Below the pieces are notes generated by a model that saw only the letters and a list, made by a program, of their open reading frames with translations, ran no database searches and was not told the origin of the DNA. Both the position numbers and the translations under genes were made by a program. This document shows positions 34,299-43,374 of a stretch of 64,000 bases of DNA, one piece after another; the first letter of the stretch is position 1, and each line of letters starts with the position of its first letter. The stretch comes from Agromyces cavernae (GTDB lineage: Bacteria; Actinomycetota; Actinomycetes; Actinomycetales; Microbacteriaceae): contig NZ_JAJNMP010000003.1 in NCBI RefSeq assembly GCF_021044935.1, positions 372,001-436,000 of the forward strand. The letters run 5' to 3'.

Positions 34299-34338
34299 GC
34301 CGAGGCGGGCGCATCTGTCGAGATGCGCCAGCCTCGGC
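34299..34338 (+). terminator. Hairpin terminator of the ThuA/PQQ giant
   Basis: Two stacked perfect stems: GCCGAGGC/GCCTCGGC (outer) and GGCGCATCT/AGATGCGCC (inner), one G-A mismatch between them, loop GTCG. 21 bases after the stop. No T-run. Confidence 0.78.
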
Positions 34339-34402
34339 CGTCACCGGGAGCGGGGACCCCGGCTGCGCCACCTGCTCTGAGGCGGCGAGCGTCGGCGACG
34401 AG

Positions 34403-34443
34403 GTCTCGAGACGCTCGCTGCGCTCCCTCCTCGACCAACGGGT
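34403..34443. repeat. Dispersed hairpin repeat, copy 2 (partial)
   Basis: GTCTCGAGACGCTCGCTGCG, then CTCCCTCCTCGACCAACGGG: the right half of the repeat seen at 2094-2173. Only a short GTCTCGAGAC palindrome is left of the core. Lies between converging genes. Confidence 0.65.
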
Positions 34444-34454
34444 GGGGGTGCTCG

Positions 34455-36083
34455 TTACTCGCCCGGCTTCGACAGCGGCAGCTCGACGGTGAAGACCGTC
34501 GAGCCCGACTCGCTCACCACCCCGACCGAGCCGTGGTGCGCTTCGACGACGGCCTTCACGATCGCGAGCCCGAGGCCGGTGCCGCCCGCGCGGCGCGAGC
34601 GTGAGGCATCCCCTCGCTCGAATCGCTCGAAGAGCGTGTCGCGCACCTGCGGGTCGATTCCCGGCCCGTCGTCGGCGACCGTGATCGTCGCCAGGTCGCC
34701 CTCGCGGGCGAGACGCACGCGTACGGACGTGCCCGCGGGAGTGTGAATGCGGGCGTTCGCGAGCAGGTTCGCGATCACCTGGTGCAAGCGTGCGCGGTCA
34801 CCCGAGACTTCGACGGCCTCCTCGGCGAGTTCGACCGACCAGTCCTGGTCGGGGCCGGCCACCTGGGCATCGCCCACCGCGTCGGCGACGAGTGCACCGA
34901 GGTCGACCCTGGCGTGCACGAGCTCGCGCCCCTCGTCGAGCCGGGCGAGCAGCAGCAGGTCCTCCACGAGCTCGGTCATGCGCACCGACTCCGACTCGAT
35001 GCGCCCGAGGGCGTGTACCACATCGTCGGGCAGCTCGCCGCGGTGCATGCGCGTGAGCTCGGCGTACCCGCGGATCGATGCGAGCGGGGTGCGCAGTTCG
35101 TGCGAGGCGTCGGCGACGAAGCGGCGCACCTTCTGCTCACTCTGCTCCCGAGCCGAGAGCGCGGATGCCACGTGCCCGAGCATGCGGTTGAAGGCGGTGC
35201 CGAGCCGGCCGACCTCGGTGTGCGGGTCGTCGACCGCGACGCGTTCGGTGAGGGCGACGTCACCGCGGGCGAGCGGCAGCTCCGAGACCTCGAGTGCGGT
35301 CGAGGTCATCCGCGAGAGCGGTGCGAGGGCGCGGCGCACGATGAGGGACCCGAACCCGATCGCGACGATGAGGCCCGAGAGCGCGACGACCGCGATCGTC
35401 ACGGCGAGCTCGGTGGTCGACCGTTCGACGCCCGCAAGCGGCAGGGCGAGCACCACGCGGGTGTCCGGCGCGAGGTCCTTGCGCTCGGCGAGCGCCCGGA
35501 ACGAGCCGAGTGGGCTGCCCGTGTGGATCGTGTGGAGCTCTCCGTCGGCGGGCACCGCCGAGAGCGCACGGGTGGCGCGGTCGCCGAGCTCGACGATGCC
35601 CCCCTCCGCCTCCTCCGAGATGTAGGCCGCGCTCGCCGCGCCCTGGTCGGGAACGACCGCGGCGAGGGTGCCTGCGGACTGGCCGGCGACGTCGAGCAGC
35701 AGGCTCGGACCGGCCGTGCCGCCCGGCAGCGGGACCGGACCGCGGATGTTCAGCTCGGCACGATTCATCGCCGACCGCAATTCGGCGTCGACCGATGCGA
35801 CCGATGAGGCGTGGAACACCGTGACGCTCACGATCCCGACGACGAGGCTCACGGCGGCCACGAGGCCGGCGAGCACGACGAGCAGGCGCCGCTCGAGGGT
35901 CCATGGCGGGCGGCGCGACGGCGCTTCGGTGTGCTCGGCGGGCGAGGTGTCGACCCGTTCGCCCGGCTCGGGCGGCGCCGAAAGGGAAGCCGCCGCGGTC
36001 GCCGCGGACGTGCGCGCATCGGCCGCCGCCGTCGCGGTCGCGCGTGCGGCCGAGGCGTATCCGGGATCGCCGGGGTGGGTCAT
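34455..36083 (-). CDS. Two-component sensor histidine kinase (HAMP, HisKA, HATPase)
   Basis: Predicted 542 residues. An Ala-rich cytoplasmic N-terminus (about 1-60) precedes TM1 (about 64-86), an extracellular sensor of about 170 residues, TM2 (about 235-258), HAMP, and the HisKA domain with SHELRTPLASIRGYAELT (phospho-His near 327). The HATPase has ANLLANARIHTPAGT (N box), VADDGPGID (G1) and GGTGLGLAIVKAVVEAHHG (G2). It resembles TcrY/CseC-type actinobacterial kinases; the signal is unknown. Start: ATG at 36083 overlaps the response-regulator stop (ATGA). Confidence 0.92.
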   Translation of the reverse strand: MTHPGDPGYASAARATATAAADARTSAATAAASLSAPPEPGERVDTSPAEHTEAPSRRPPWTLERRLLVVLAGLVAAVSLVVGIVSVTVFHASSVASVDAELRSAMNRAELNIRGPVPLPGGTAGPSLLLDVAGQSAGTLAAVVPDQGAASAAYISEEAEGGIVELGDRATRALSAVPADGELHTIHTGSPLGSFRALAERKDLAPDTRVVLALPLAGVERSTTELAVTIAVVALSGLIVAIGFGSLIVRRALAPLSRMTSTALEVSELPLARGDVALTERVAVDDPHTEVGRLGTAFNRMLGHVASALSAREQSEQKVRRFVADASHELRTPLASIRGYAELTRMHRGELPDDVVHALGRIESESVRMTELVEDLLLLARLDEGRELVHARVDLGALVADAVGDAQVAGPDQDWSVELAEEAVEVSGDRARLHQVIANLLANARIHTPAGTSVRVRLAREGDLATITVADDGPGIDPQVRDTLFERFERGDASRSRRAGGTGLGLAIVKAVVEAHHGSVGVVSESGSTVFTVELPLSKPGE

Positions 36084-36829
36084 CCGACGGCCTTCAACAT
36101 GTATCCGGCGCCGCGCACCGTGTGGATCATGGGCTCGCGACCGGCGTCGATCTTCTTGCGCAGGTACGAGATGTAGAGCTCGACGACCGACTCCTTGCCG
36201 CCGAAGTCGTAGCTCCACACGCGGTCGAGGATCTGCGCCTTCGACAGCACGCGGCGCGGGTTGCGCATGAGGAAGCGCAGCAGTTCGAACTCGGTCGCCG
36301 TGAGCTCGATCGGGCTGCCGTCGCGGGCGACCTCGTAGGAGTCCTCGTCGAGCGTGAGGTCGCCGACGGTGAGCACGGGGTCCTTCGCCTGCGCGAGGGT
36401 CAGCGTCGAGCGGCGGATGAGTCCGCGCAGGCGCGCCACGACCTCTTCGAGGCTGAACGGCTTGGTGACGTAGTCGTCGCCGCCCGCGGTGAGCCCGGCG
36501 ATGCGGTCGTCGAGCGAGTCCTTCGCGGTGAGGAACAGCACGGGCGTCTCGGTGCCGTCGGCGCGCACGCGCGCCAGCACCTCGAGGCCGTCGATGTCGG
36601 GCAGCATGATGTCGAGCACGATCGCGTCGGGCCGGAACTCACGGGCGATCTTCACGGCGCCGAGCCCGTCGGAGGCGGTGCGCACGTCCCAGCCCTCGTA
36701 GCGCAGCGCCATCTTCAGCAACTCGGTGAGGGAGTGCTCGTCGTCGACCACGAGCACGCGCACCATCGAGCCGTCGCCCTTCGCGATGACGGGGGCGCGG
36801 TGCGGCGTGGCGGCGGGCTGCGTGCTCAT
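36080..36829 (-). CDS. OmpR-family response regulator
   Basis: Predicted 249 residues. Receiver domain (about 23-135): acidic pair VVDDE, phospho-Asp in DAIVLDIMLP (near residue 71), Lys in DYVTKPFS. OmpR winged helix (about 150-245): LLRFLMRNPRRVLSKAQILD and DFGGKESVVELYISYLRKKI. Start: ATG at 36829; an internal ATG at 36766 (MVRVLVVDDE) would give the more usual length of 228 residues. Divergent from the FtsX-type ABC exporter, its probable target. Confidence 0.93.
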   Translation of the reverse strand: MSTQPAATPHRAPVIAKGDGSMVRVLVVDDEHSLTELLKMALRYEGWDVRTASDGLGAVKIAREFRPDAIVLDIMLPDIDGLEVLARVRADGTETPVLFLTAKDSLDDRIAGLTAGGDDYVTKPFSLEEVVARLRGLIRRSTLTLAQAKDPVLTVGDLTLDEDSYEVARDGSPIELTATEFELLRFLMRNPRRVLSKAQILDRVWSYDFGGKESVVELYISYLRKKIDAGREPMIHTVRGAGYMLKAVG

Positions 36830-37021
36830 GTTCCCAGTATCCGCGCCTGCCTATGCGCTTGCTATGGGTTCGATGAGCGGATGCCCCGCGCCCCGGCCGC
36901 CCGCCGGCCGCGGAGCCCCATAGGGATTCCGTAGGCCGGACATCGGTCGCGCAAAGCCGGCGTCCTTAGCGTCGCCGACGATGCTCCGACCGGGGCGTCT
37001 CCCCCGACCACGAGGATGCCC
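36830..37021. promoter_or_regulatory. Divergent region between response regulator and ABC exporter genes
   Basis: In 192 bases, CTATG occurs at 36851-36855 and 36862-36866, an 11-base period typical of OmpR-family tandem sites. An inverse CATAG follows near 36918. This is suggestive only; no sure -35/-10 was seen. Confidence 0.35.
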
Positions 37022-38512
37022 ATGTTCTTCACCTACCTCCGGCGGGAGCTCGCCGGGCGCCGCAGGCAGACCGCGATCATCGCGGCCGGCATGGCACTCG
37101 CGATCGCGCTCGTCATGATCGTGAATGCCGTCTCGACCGGCGTGCGCGATGCGCAGGCCGCGGTGCTCGAGTCCGTGTACGGCGTCGGCACCGACCTCAC
37201 CGTCGCTCAGGAACCGGCGCCACCCGGCGAAGGCGAGGGCGGTCCGCGCTTCGAGTTCGATGCGGGCGCCGGAACGACCACGGACGGGTCGACCGAGATC
37301 AGCCAGTCGCGCCTGATGGCGGGCTTCGGGTCGACGACGTTCGAGGACGACGCGCTAGCAACCGTCGAGGCCCTCGACGACGTCGCGGCCGCGGCAGCGA
37401 CCCTCTCGCTCACCAACACGACGTTCAACGGCGAGCTGCCCGAGTTCCGTCAGGGTTCCGACAGCACGGCACCGACCGAGGGCGAACAGCCCGTCGCGCC
37501 CCCGGAGGGCGGGTTCGACGGCGCGGGCGGCAGCGCATTCGACGTCGACAGCTTCACCGTGCTCGGGCTCGACCCCGCTGCCGACGCCGTCGGGCCGCTC
37601 TCGGCAGTGGCACTCGACGAGGGACGCGGGCTCGAGGCATCCGATACCGGCGACGCCGTCGCCGTGCTCGACGCGACGTATGCGACGAGCGCCGAGCTCG
37701 CGGTCGGCGACACGATCGACGTCGGCGGCACCGAGTTCGAGGTCGTGGGCACGGTGACCTCGACCTCGGCCGACACCGAGACGGCGGCGAACGTGTACAT
37801 CCCGCTCGACCTCGCCCAGTCGATCTCGGGCGAGGAGGGCATGATCAGCTCCATTGCAGTGCAGGCGACCTCGGCCGACCGAATCGACGCCCTGCAGGCC
37901 GACCTCGAAGAGGCGCTGCCCGACGCGACGGTGTCGACGCAGGCCGGGCTCGCCGCGTCGGTCTCGGGCTCGCTCGCGAGCGCGTCGAGCCTCATCTCGA
38001 ACCTCGGGCTGTGGGTCTCGCTCGCCGTGCTCGTGGCCGCGTTCCTTATCGCGATCCTGTTGACGATCCAAGGTGTCACCCGGCGTACCCGCGAGTTCGG
38101 CACCCTCAAAGCCATCGGCTGGTCGAACCGGCGCATCGTGGGGCAGGTCACGGGCGAGTCGATCGTGCAGGGCCTCATCGGCGGCGCCGCGGGACTCGTG
38201 CTCGGGCTCGCGGGCATCTGGGTCGTGAACCTCATCGCGCCGACGATCGGGGGCGCGACGGCCACCGACGTCGTCGCAGGCGGCCCCGGCGGTCGGCAAC
38301 TCGCGATTCCGGGCGGCCCGGGCGGCGGCTTCGCCGATGCCGCGTCAGCTTCGGCCGGGTCGGCCGAGGTCGTGCTGAACGCCCCGGTCACGATCGGCGT
38401 CATCGCGATCGCGATCGGACTCGCCGTGCTCGGCGGACTCGTCGCCGGGTCCTTCGGCGGCTGGCGTGCCGCGCGCCTGCGCCCGGCCGAGGCCCTGCGG
38501 AGCAACGCATGA
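37022..38512 (+). CDS. ABC transporter permease, FtsX/MacB type
   Basis: Predicted 496 residues. TM1 (about 18-40) is followed by a large extracytoplasmic MacB_PCD-like domain (about 45-325), then three membrane helices with the FtsX core (IAILLTIQGVTRRTREFGTL, KAIGWSNRRIVGQV). The Gly-rich insert GGPGGRQLAIPGGPGGG (about 420-440) lies in the outer loop between TM3 and TM4. Start: ATG at 37022, six bases after CGAGG; the ATG at 37016 is too close to it. The ATPase partner follows at 38659. Such exporters often handle peptides, antibiotics or lipoproteins and are commonly controlled by neighbouring two-component systems. Confidence 0.88.
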   Translation: MFFTYLRRELAGRRRQTAIIAAGMALAIALVMIVNAVSTGVRDAQAAVLESVYGVGTDLTVAQEPAPPGEGEGGPRFEFDAGAGTTTDGSTEISQSRLMAGFGSTTFEDDALATVEALDDVAAAAATLSLTNTTFNGELPEFRQGSDSTAPTEGEQPVAPPEGGFDGAGGSAFDVDSFTVLGLDPAADAVGPLSAVALDEGRGLEASDTGDAVAVLDATYATSAELAVGDTIDVGGTEFEVVGTVTSTSADTETAANVYIPLDLAQSISGEEGMISSIAVQATSADRIDALQADLEEALPDATVSTQAGLAASVSGSLASASSLISNLGLWVSLAVLVAAFLIAILLTIQGVTRRTREFGTLKAIGWSNRRIVGQVTGESIVQGLIGGAAGLVLGLAGIWVVNLIAPTIGGATATDVVAGGPGGRQLAIPGGPGGGFADAASASAGSAEVVLNAPVTIGVIAIAIGLAVLGGLVAGSFGGWRAARLRPAEALRSNA

Positions 38513-38540
38513 GCGCCTCCACCGGCGGAGCTGCCGCGCC

Positions 38541-38574
38541 TCCGACACTGATGCCAACTGGCATCAGTGTCGGA
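38541..38574. repeat. Perfect inverted repeat inside the ABC exporter operon
   Basis: TCCGACACTGATGCCA (38541-38556) and its exact complement TGGCATCAGTGTCGGA (38559-38574), two bases apart. No T-run. It lies between permease and ATPase genes and could cause partial termination, stabilise mRNA or be an operator. Confidence 0.7.
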
Positions 38575-38658
38575 GTCCCCCAGGACCGACTTCACACACC
38601 AGCATCCGCACCGGCACCACGCGTCGGGACCGCCGCCGTCACCTCGAAGGGATCACGC

Positions 38659-39327
38659 ATGTACACGCTCGAGAACGTGTCGAAGGCCTACACCCGGTCG
38701 ACCCGCAAGATCGCCGCGCTGAAGAACGTCAGCCTCACGATCGGCGCCGGCCAGCTCGTCGCGATCCAAGGGCCGACGGGCGGCGGCAAGTCGACGCTGC
38801 TGCAGATGCTCGGTGCGCTCGACCGGCCGACGTCGGGCCGGGTCGCCCTGGGCGACGCCGAGCTCTCGCACCTCCCCGACAGCCGGCTGGCGGGGATCCG
38901 CGCGAAGGAGATCGGGTTCGTGTTCCAGGGGTTCAACCTCATCCCGACGCTCAGCGCGCAGGAGAACGTCGAGACCGCGCTCGAACCGCTCGACGTGCCG
39001 GGCGATGAGCGTCGGAGGCGGGCGCTCGCGGCGCTCGAGTCGGTCGGGCTCGGCGATCGCGCTGCGCACGTCCCCAGCGAGCTCTCGGGCGGTCAGCAGC
39101 AGCGCGTCGCCATCGCGCGGGCGCTCGTCAAGGAGCCCGACGTGCTGCTCGCCGACGAACCCACCGGCAACCTCGACGAGGAGACCCGCGACGAGATCAT
39201 CGACCTGCTGGAGGGGCTGTGGCGCGACCGAGGGCTCACCCTCGTCATCGTGACGCACGACTCGGCAGTCGCCCGCCGGGCGGAGCGTCGCCTGCACATC
39301 AAGCACGGCACCGTCACCGAGCGCTGA
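38659..39327 (+). CDS. ABC transporter ATP-binding protein, MacB/LolD type
   Basis: Predicted 222 residues, the usual length for this class. Walker [10 protein letters not shown] (about 38-46), Q-loop [15 protein letters not shown], signature [15 protein letters not shown] (about 139), Walker [16 protein letters not shown]-loop VIVTHD. Forms the exporter with the FtsX-type permease upstream. The unusual Walker A (Thr-Gly-Gly for Ser-Gly-Ser/Ala) keeps the essential GKST. Start: ATG at 38659 with GAAGGG 7 bases upstream. The 146-base gap holds a perfect inverted repeat. Confidence 0.93.
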   Translation: MYTLENVSKAYTRSTRKIAALKNVSLTIGAGQLVAIQGPTGGGKSTLLQMLGALDRPTSGRVALGDAELSHLPDSRLAGIRAKEIGFVFQGFNLIPTLSAQENVETALEPLDVPGDERRRRALAALESVGLGDRAAHVPSELSGGQQQRVAIARALVKEPDVLLADEPTGNLDEETRDEIIDLLEGLWRDRGLTLVIVTHDSAVARRAERRLHIKHGTVTER

Positions 39328-39345
39328 CGGCGGGTTGCGAACGGC

Positions 39346-39380
39346 GGATGCCGCGACCGGGCTTCGGCCGCGCGGCATCC
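39346..39380 (+). terminator. Hairpin terminator of the ABC exporter operon
   Basis: GGATGCCGCG (39346-39355) pairs with CGCGGCATCC (39371-39380); short inner CCG/CGG pairing. 18 bases after the stop. Confidence 0.7.
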
Positions 39381-39594
39381 ACGGGGCGTCGCGCGCGGCC
39401 GCCCGGTCGGGCGGGGCGACGGCGCGGTCGCCGCCCTGCTGACTCGACGGGAGTCACCCCGGGGAGGCCTTACCGACGCGGCGCTGAAGGCGTAGGGTTG
39501 GCGTGCCGCACGGTGCACCCGACCCAGAGCGGCTCGATGCACGCTCGCCACACGGTTGTGCCGTTTTTTGGCTACACACCCGCAGGGGATGAGC

Positions 39595-41658
39595 ATGGCG
39601 AAGAGTCGATGGTTGGCCGCGGTCTGCCTTGCCATCGTGATGATTTCGGCACCCGCGGGGGCGGCCGTTGCCGAACCGAACGGGCAAGAGCCTGATCCTG
39701 AAAGCATCCGATCAGCCAGCGAGCCGCCCGGGCGCCCGGATGACCCGCCTCAGGGTTCAGAGCCGCCGGAGCGGCCGAGCACGATCCATGATCTCGACGG
39801 AGCGCCGAGCACATTCGATCGCTCGCTCGCCAGGGGCTTCCAGGCGGCCCCAGCCGAAAACCGAGTGGTCGGATCGGTGCTCGGTGTCGGCGGCAGCGGC
39901 GCGGTACTCGATACAACGTTGGCGGCGGTCGCCTCGCTGGCCGACCGGACTGCTTCGCGAAGCGGTGGACAGAATCGCTACGACACGGCGGTCGCACTCT
40001 CGGCGCAGAGCTTCCTCACGGGCGCGGCGAACGTCTGGCTCGCGACTGGCGAGAACTTTCCCGACGGTCTCGCGGCATCGGCGGTCGCGGGAGCCCATGG
40101 CGGGCCGGTACTCCTCACCCCGTCGCGTGCGCTGCCGCCGAGCGTCGCCACGGAGCTGGCTCGCCTGGCTCCGCAGAACATCTGGATCACGGGGGGCGTC
40201 GGCGCCGTCTCCGACGGGGTGCTCGAATCCGTCAAGAGCGCCGTTCCCACGGCCGCGGTGACGCGGCTCGCGGGCTCCAATCGCTTCGGCACCGCGGCTG
40301 CACTGGCGGAGTCCTTCTTCCGGTCCGCTCCCTCGGCGTTCGTCGCCACCGGCATCGACTTCCCCGACGCCCTCGGCGGGGGCCCGGCGGCGGCGAGCGA
40401 GCAGGCACCGGTCCTACTCGTCACAACGAACACGGTGCCGCCATCGACGGAGGCCCAGCTTCGTCGGCTCCGCCCAGCGATCGTCTATATCGTCGGCGGC
40501 CCGGCCGTCGTCAGCGATGTCGTCGCAGCACGGATCCGCACGATGACCGGAGGTCGGGTCGAGCGGGTGTCGGGTCCCAACCGCTACGCTACCGCCGCCG
40601 CCGTCGCCGACCGCTTTTTCGAAGCGACCACGCAGAGCGTCGTCCTGGCGACCGGGTTGAAGTTCGCCGACGGTCTCAGTGCCGGAGCCGTTGCCGGCGC
40701 GCTCGACAGCCCGCTGCTCCTCGTCGATCGACGAGATGCTCCGCCTCGCGCGACCGTCGATGCGGCGCGCCGAGTCTCGTGGTGGCTCCCGGACTCAGGC
40801 CGGGCAGTGCGCTACACCGTGATCTCGCACCCCGACGATGAGTTCGCCGCGTGGTCGATCTCCGGGATGCACGACCCACGGCTGTATGACGTCCTGATCG
40901 TGCTGACCACCGGTGAGTCGACGGTGTACTGCAACGGCAGACCCGTGAGCAACCCATGGGCTTCGCAACAGTTCCTGCCCCAGCCTCAGCCCACCGGACT
41001 CCAGTACTCCGAGCGGTGCAGGAAGCACCGCATGGACAGCTGGAATGAGTTCATCCATGGTGCGGGTGTCGGCCAAGTCGGACCCGACGAGCGTCTGGCC
41101 GGTGGCCCGATCCGGTTCGGCGGTCGAGAGATCCCCGTGCCGCTCGGACGCGACGAGGTCGGCGAAGTCATCGAGGCCGCAGCCTTCGACGTCGGCGTGG
41201 GTCCTGACACTGCGATCGTCTCCTTCGATATGGGCGCGTTGACCCCCGACGAAGTCCTCTGGGCGGTGCAGACGACCCGAGGCCTCACCGATCGCTTCCC
41301 GACCCAGGTCGAGGGCGACATCATCGGAGCAGGCTTCTTCAACGATGCCCCGACCGGATACCCCAACCTCCATGCCGACCACCACGCGGTCTACCAGATG
41401 CTGGGCAGCGTCGACCTCGGCCTACCGGGAAGCCAATACACCACGGTCGGCCACGCTCAGTCTGCGCGCGCGTTCGGCGCCACCGTTGCGGACTACTGCG
41501 CGTTGATGTGCCACCCGAACGCCCAATCGGGGTTCCGCGGCAATATGGGACACTTCCAATACTCCTACGGATGGCTCAGCGGCGGGCTGTGGCGACCCGG
41601 CGATGTCGACGCACCCGCGGGATTCTCCCGATACCAGTCGTTCGCCAAGTGGTTCTGA
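39595..41658 (+). CDS. Secreted CWB2-repeat protein fused to a PIG-L-type deacetylase-like domain
   Basis: Predicted 687 residues. Signal peptide (about 1-26) and a Pro/Glu-rich linker are followed by three cell-wall-binding type 2 repeats (about 120-400), each opening with an N-R-Y/F-x-T-A signature ([30 protein letters not shown]). The C-terminal 270 residues carry [14 protein letters not shown] (HPDDE zinc motif, near residue 410) and later HADHHAVYQ, typical of PIG-L/LmbE N-acetyl-sugar deacetylases. CWB2 repeats bind anionic wall polymers. Likely a wall-attached enzyme acting on amino-sugar glycans; activity is inference. Start: ATG at 39595 (AGGGG 6 bases upstream); ATG 39589 directly abuts that site. 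Confidence 0.82.
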   Translation: MAKSRWLAAVCLAIVMISAPAGAAVAEPNGQEPDPESIRSASEPPGRPDDPPQGSEPPERPSTIHDLDGAPSTFDRSLARGFQAAPAENRVVGSVLGVGGSGAVLDTTLAAVASLADRTASRSGGQNRYDTAVALSAQSFLTGAANVWLATGENFPDGLAASAVAGAHGGPVLLTPSRALPPSVATELARLAPQNIWITGGVGAVSDGVLESVKSAVPTAAVTRLAGSNRFGTAAALAESFFRSAPSAFVATGIDFPDALGGGPAAASEQAPVLLVTTNTVPPSTEAQLRRLRPAIVYIVGGPAVVSDVVAARIRTMTGGRVERVSGPNRYATAAAVADRFFEATTQSVVLATGLKFADGLSAGAVAGALDSPLLLVDRRDAPPRATVDAARRVSWWLPDSGRAVRYTVISHPDDEFAAWSISGMHDPRLYDVLIVLTTGESTVYCNGRPVSNPWASQQFLPQPQPTGLQYSERCRKHRMDSWNEFIHGAGVGQVGPDERLAGGPIRFGGREIPVPLGRDEVGEVIEAAAFDVGVGPDTAIVSFDMGALTPDEVLWAVQTTRGLTDRFPTQVEGDIIGAGFFNDAPTGYPNLHADHHAVYQMLGSVDLGLPGSQYTTVGHAQSARAFGATVADYCALMCHPNAQSGFRGNMGHFQYSYGWLSGGLWRPGDVDAPAGFSRYQSFAKWF

Positions 41659-41676
41659 TCGGCTCGCCCCCCGCGG

Positions 41677-42765
41677 TCAGATCAGCTCGTTGCGCAGCGC
41701 CCAAGCGGCTGCGGCCGTGCGCGAGGGCACGCCGAGCTTCGTGCGGATGTTCGCGATGTGACGGTGCACGGTGTGCGTCGAGAGCACGAGGTGCGCGGCG
41801 ATCTCGGCGTCCGTCTCGCCGTGCGCGACGAGGCGCAGCACCTGGCGCTCACGCTCGGTGAGCCGCGCGGCGGCGCCGGCCGCCCCGGCCCTGCCGACCG
41901 ACGCGGCCCCGCCCGACGTGGTGGAGGCGGGCGCCCGCTCGACGGGCGCGCCGAGGAACGCGAGCGTCTCGCGCACGACCGCATCGGAGTCGCCCCTCCA
42001 CGGGAAGTGGTCGTCGCCCTCGAGCGCGACGAAGCGGGCGTTGCGCACACGACCCGCGAGCTCCTTGCCGAGGGCGAACGGGATCGCCCGATCGTCGCGT
42101 CGATGCAGCACGAGCGTGGGAGCCAGGACGTCGCCGAGGTGACCCGTGGCATCGAAGTCGTAGACCGCGCGCAACGACGCGAGCGCGACCTCACGCGAGG
42201 CGGAGCGCCGCTGGAGCTCCGCGAATTCGGCACGCTCGTCGGCGGTCGCGTCGGGCAGGAACAGGTCGGCGAGCACCCGGGAGCCGAGCCCCCAGTGCCG
42301 GTCGACGATCGAGAGCATCGTCTCGCGCGCTGCGGGCGGGGCGAGGTCGACGCCGCGCGCGTACGTTCCATAGAGCACGAGCCGTTCGACGCGCTCGGGG
42401 TGCCGCGCCGCGTACAGCGAGGCGACCCCGCCTCCCGAGGACGCACCGAACAGCGAGATCGTGCCGGGCGTCGGCGCCGCCTCATCGATGAGGACCTCGA
42501 GCGTGGCGAGTTCCTCGTCGAGCGTGCGCGCGGGCATCGCGCCGCGATCCGAGACCCCTGCGCCGGGGCGGTCGTACCGGATGACCGTCCGGTACTCGGC
42601 CAGTGCCGCCGCGAACCGGCGGAACTTCGGGTTGCGCCAGTCGAGGTCGAGGTGACTCGACCACCAGCCGCCGATGACGAGCGGCGGGCCCTGCCCGACC
42701 GCCGACCACGCGATCGAGGCGCCGTCGTGCTCCGCGTAGCGGATGACCTGATCCTCCGGCTGCAC
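41677..42765 (-). CDS. Alpha/beta-hydrolase fused to LuxR-type DNA-binding domain
   Basis: Predicted 362 residues. Residues about 1-270 form an alpha/beta-hydrolase: nucleophile elbow GASSGG (near 108), APTLVLHRRDDRAIP with the acid, and EGDDHFPW with the His. An Ala/Gly linker follows, then a LuxR HTH (about 298-360): LTERERQVLRLVAHGETDAEIAAHLVLS. All three catalytic positions seem kept, so it may be a sensor that hydrolyses or binds its ligand, or a bound-ligand receptor of strigolactone/gibberellin-receptor style (analogy only). Start: GTG at 42765. It follows a small winged-helix gene by 32 bases on the same strand. Confidence 0.82.
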   Translation of the reverse strand: MQPEDQVIRYAEHDGASIAWSAVGQGPPLVIGGWWSSHLDLDWRNPKFRRFAAALAEYRTVIRYDRPGAGVSDRGAMPARTLDEELATLEVLIDEAAPTPGTISLFGASSGGGVASLYAARHPERVERLVLYGTYARGVDLAPPAARETMLSIVDRHWGLGSRVLADLFLPDATADERAEFAELQRRSASREVALASLRAVYDFDATGHLGDVLAPTLVLHRRDDRAIPFALGKELAGRVRNARFVALEGDDHFPWRGDSDAVVRETLAFLGAPVERAPASTTSGGAASVGRAGAAGAAARLTERERQVLRLVAHGETDAEIAAHLVLSTHTVHRHIANIRTKLGVPSRTAAAAWALRNELI

Positions 42766-42797
42766 GCCCCAAGTCTAGGAACGCGCCGGGTGCCTGA

Positions 42798-43199
42798 CTA
42801 CAGGGCGGCGAGCGCCGGCGGCAGCGCAGCGCGATGTGCGTCGAGCATCGCGCGGGCACCCTCGAGCTCGGGCGCGTCGAGCGCGCCGGGCTCGCCATCG
42901 TCGCCGAGCAGGATCGGCACGTATTCGCCGGGAAGCAGCAGCTCGTCGTGATCGCCGTCGGGCGAGGCGACGACGCGCAGCACGCCCGCGGCGAGCTGCT
43001 CCTCGAGCCAGGTGCGTCCGAGGCGCTCGCTCACGCCGGCGAGGCGTGCGAAGGTCGCGGCGTCGACCGGGCCGGCATCGAACAGGAGGCGGAAGTAGCC
43101 GCGCTTGCGGCCGAAGGCGATCGATGCGCGGGCGATCCGCTCGGCGGAGGTTTCGTCGACGACCGGCCGACCGGCCGCGGTGGTCATGGTGGTGGGCAT
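42798..43199 (-). CDS. Stand-alone winged-helix domain resembling the N-terminus of Rv2258c-type methyltransferases
   Basis: Predicted 133 residues. Helical/winged-helix pattern: RIARASIAFGRKRGYFRLLF, DAATFARLAGVSERLGRTWLEE, AGVLRV, then GEYVPILLGDD. This resembles the N-terminal dimerisation domain of Rv2258c-like SAM methyltransferases, but no methyltransferase domain follows; only 32 bases remain before the hydrolase-LuxR gene. Either a truncated gene or a small partner or regulator. Start: ATG at 43199 with GAGGAG 6 bases upstream. Probably co-transcribed with 41677-42765. Confidence 0.65.
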   Translation of the reverse strand: MPTTMTTAAGRPVVDETSAERIARASIAFGRKRGYFRLLFDAGPVDAATFARLAGVSERLGRTWLEEQLAAGVLRVVASPDGDHDELLLPGEYVPILLGDDGEPGALDAPELEGARAMLDAHRAALPPALAAL

Positions 43200-43274
43200 T
43201 TCGACTCCTCGGTGTGGGTGATGCAACTGGTGACGAGTCCGATTCCACTCCGAACAGCCGCGTGGATCATCGCG

Positions 43275-43304
43275 CGTTCGGGCCACCTCCGAATGGCCCG
43301 AACG
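43275..43304. promoter_or_regulatory. Perfect palindrome in a divergent promoter region
   Basis: CGTTCGGGCCA (43275-43285), 8-base spacer, TGGCCCGAACG (43294-43304), between the winged-helix/LuxR operon and the YqaJ-like gene. The two-arm, 30-base layout suits a dimeric regulator such as the LuxR fusion; this is inference. Confidence 0.55.
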
Positions 43305-43374
43305 GGCCACGCCGCTCGTGAATCGGGCATCGGCCCTGCCGGCTGAGCGACACCCTGTGCAGGAACCCTGCCCG

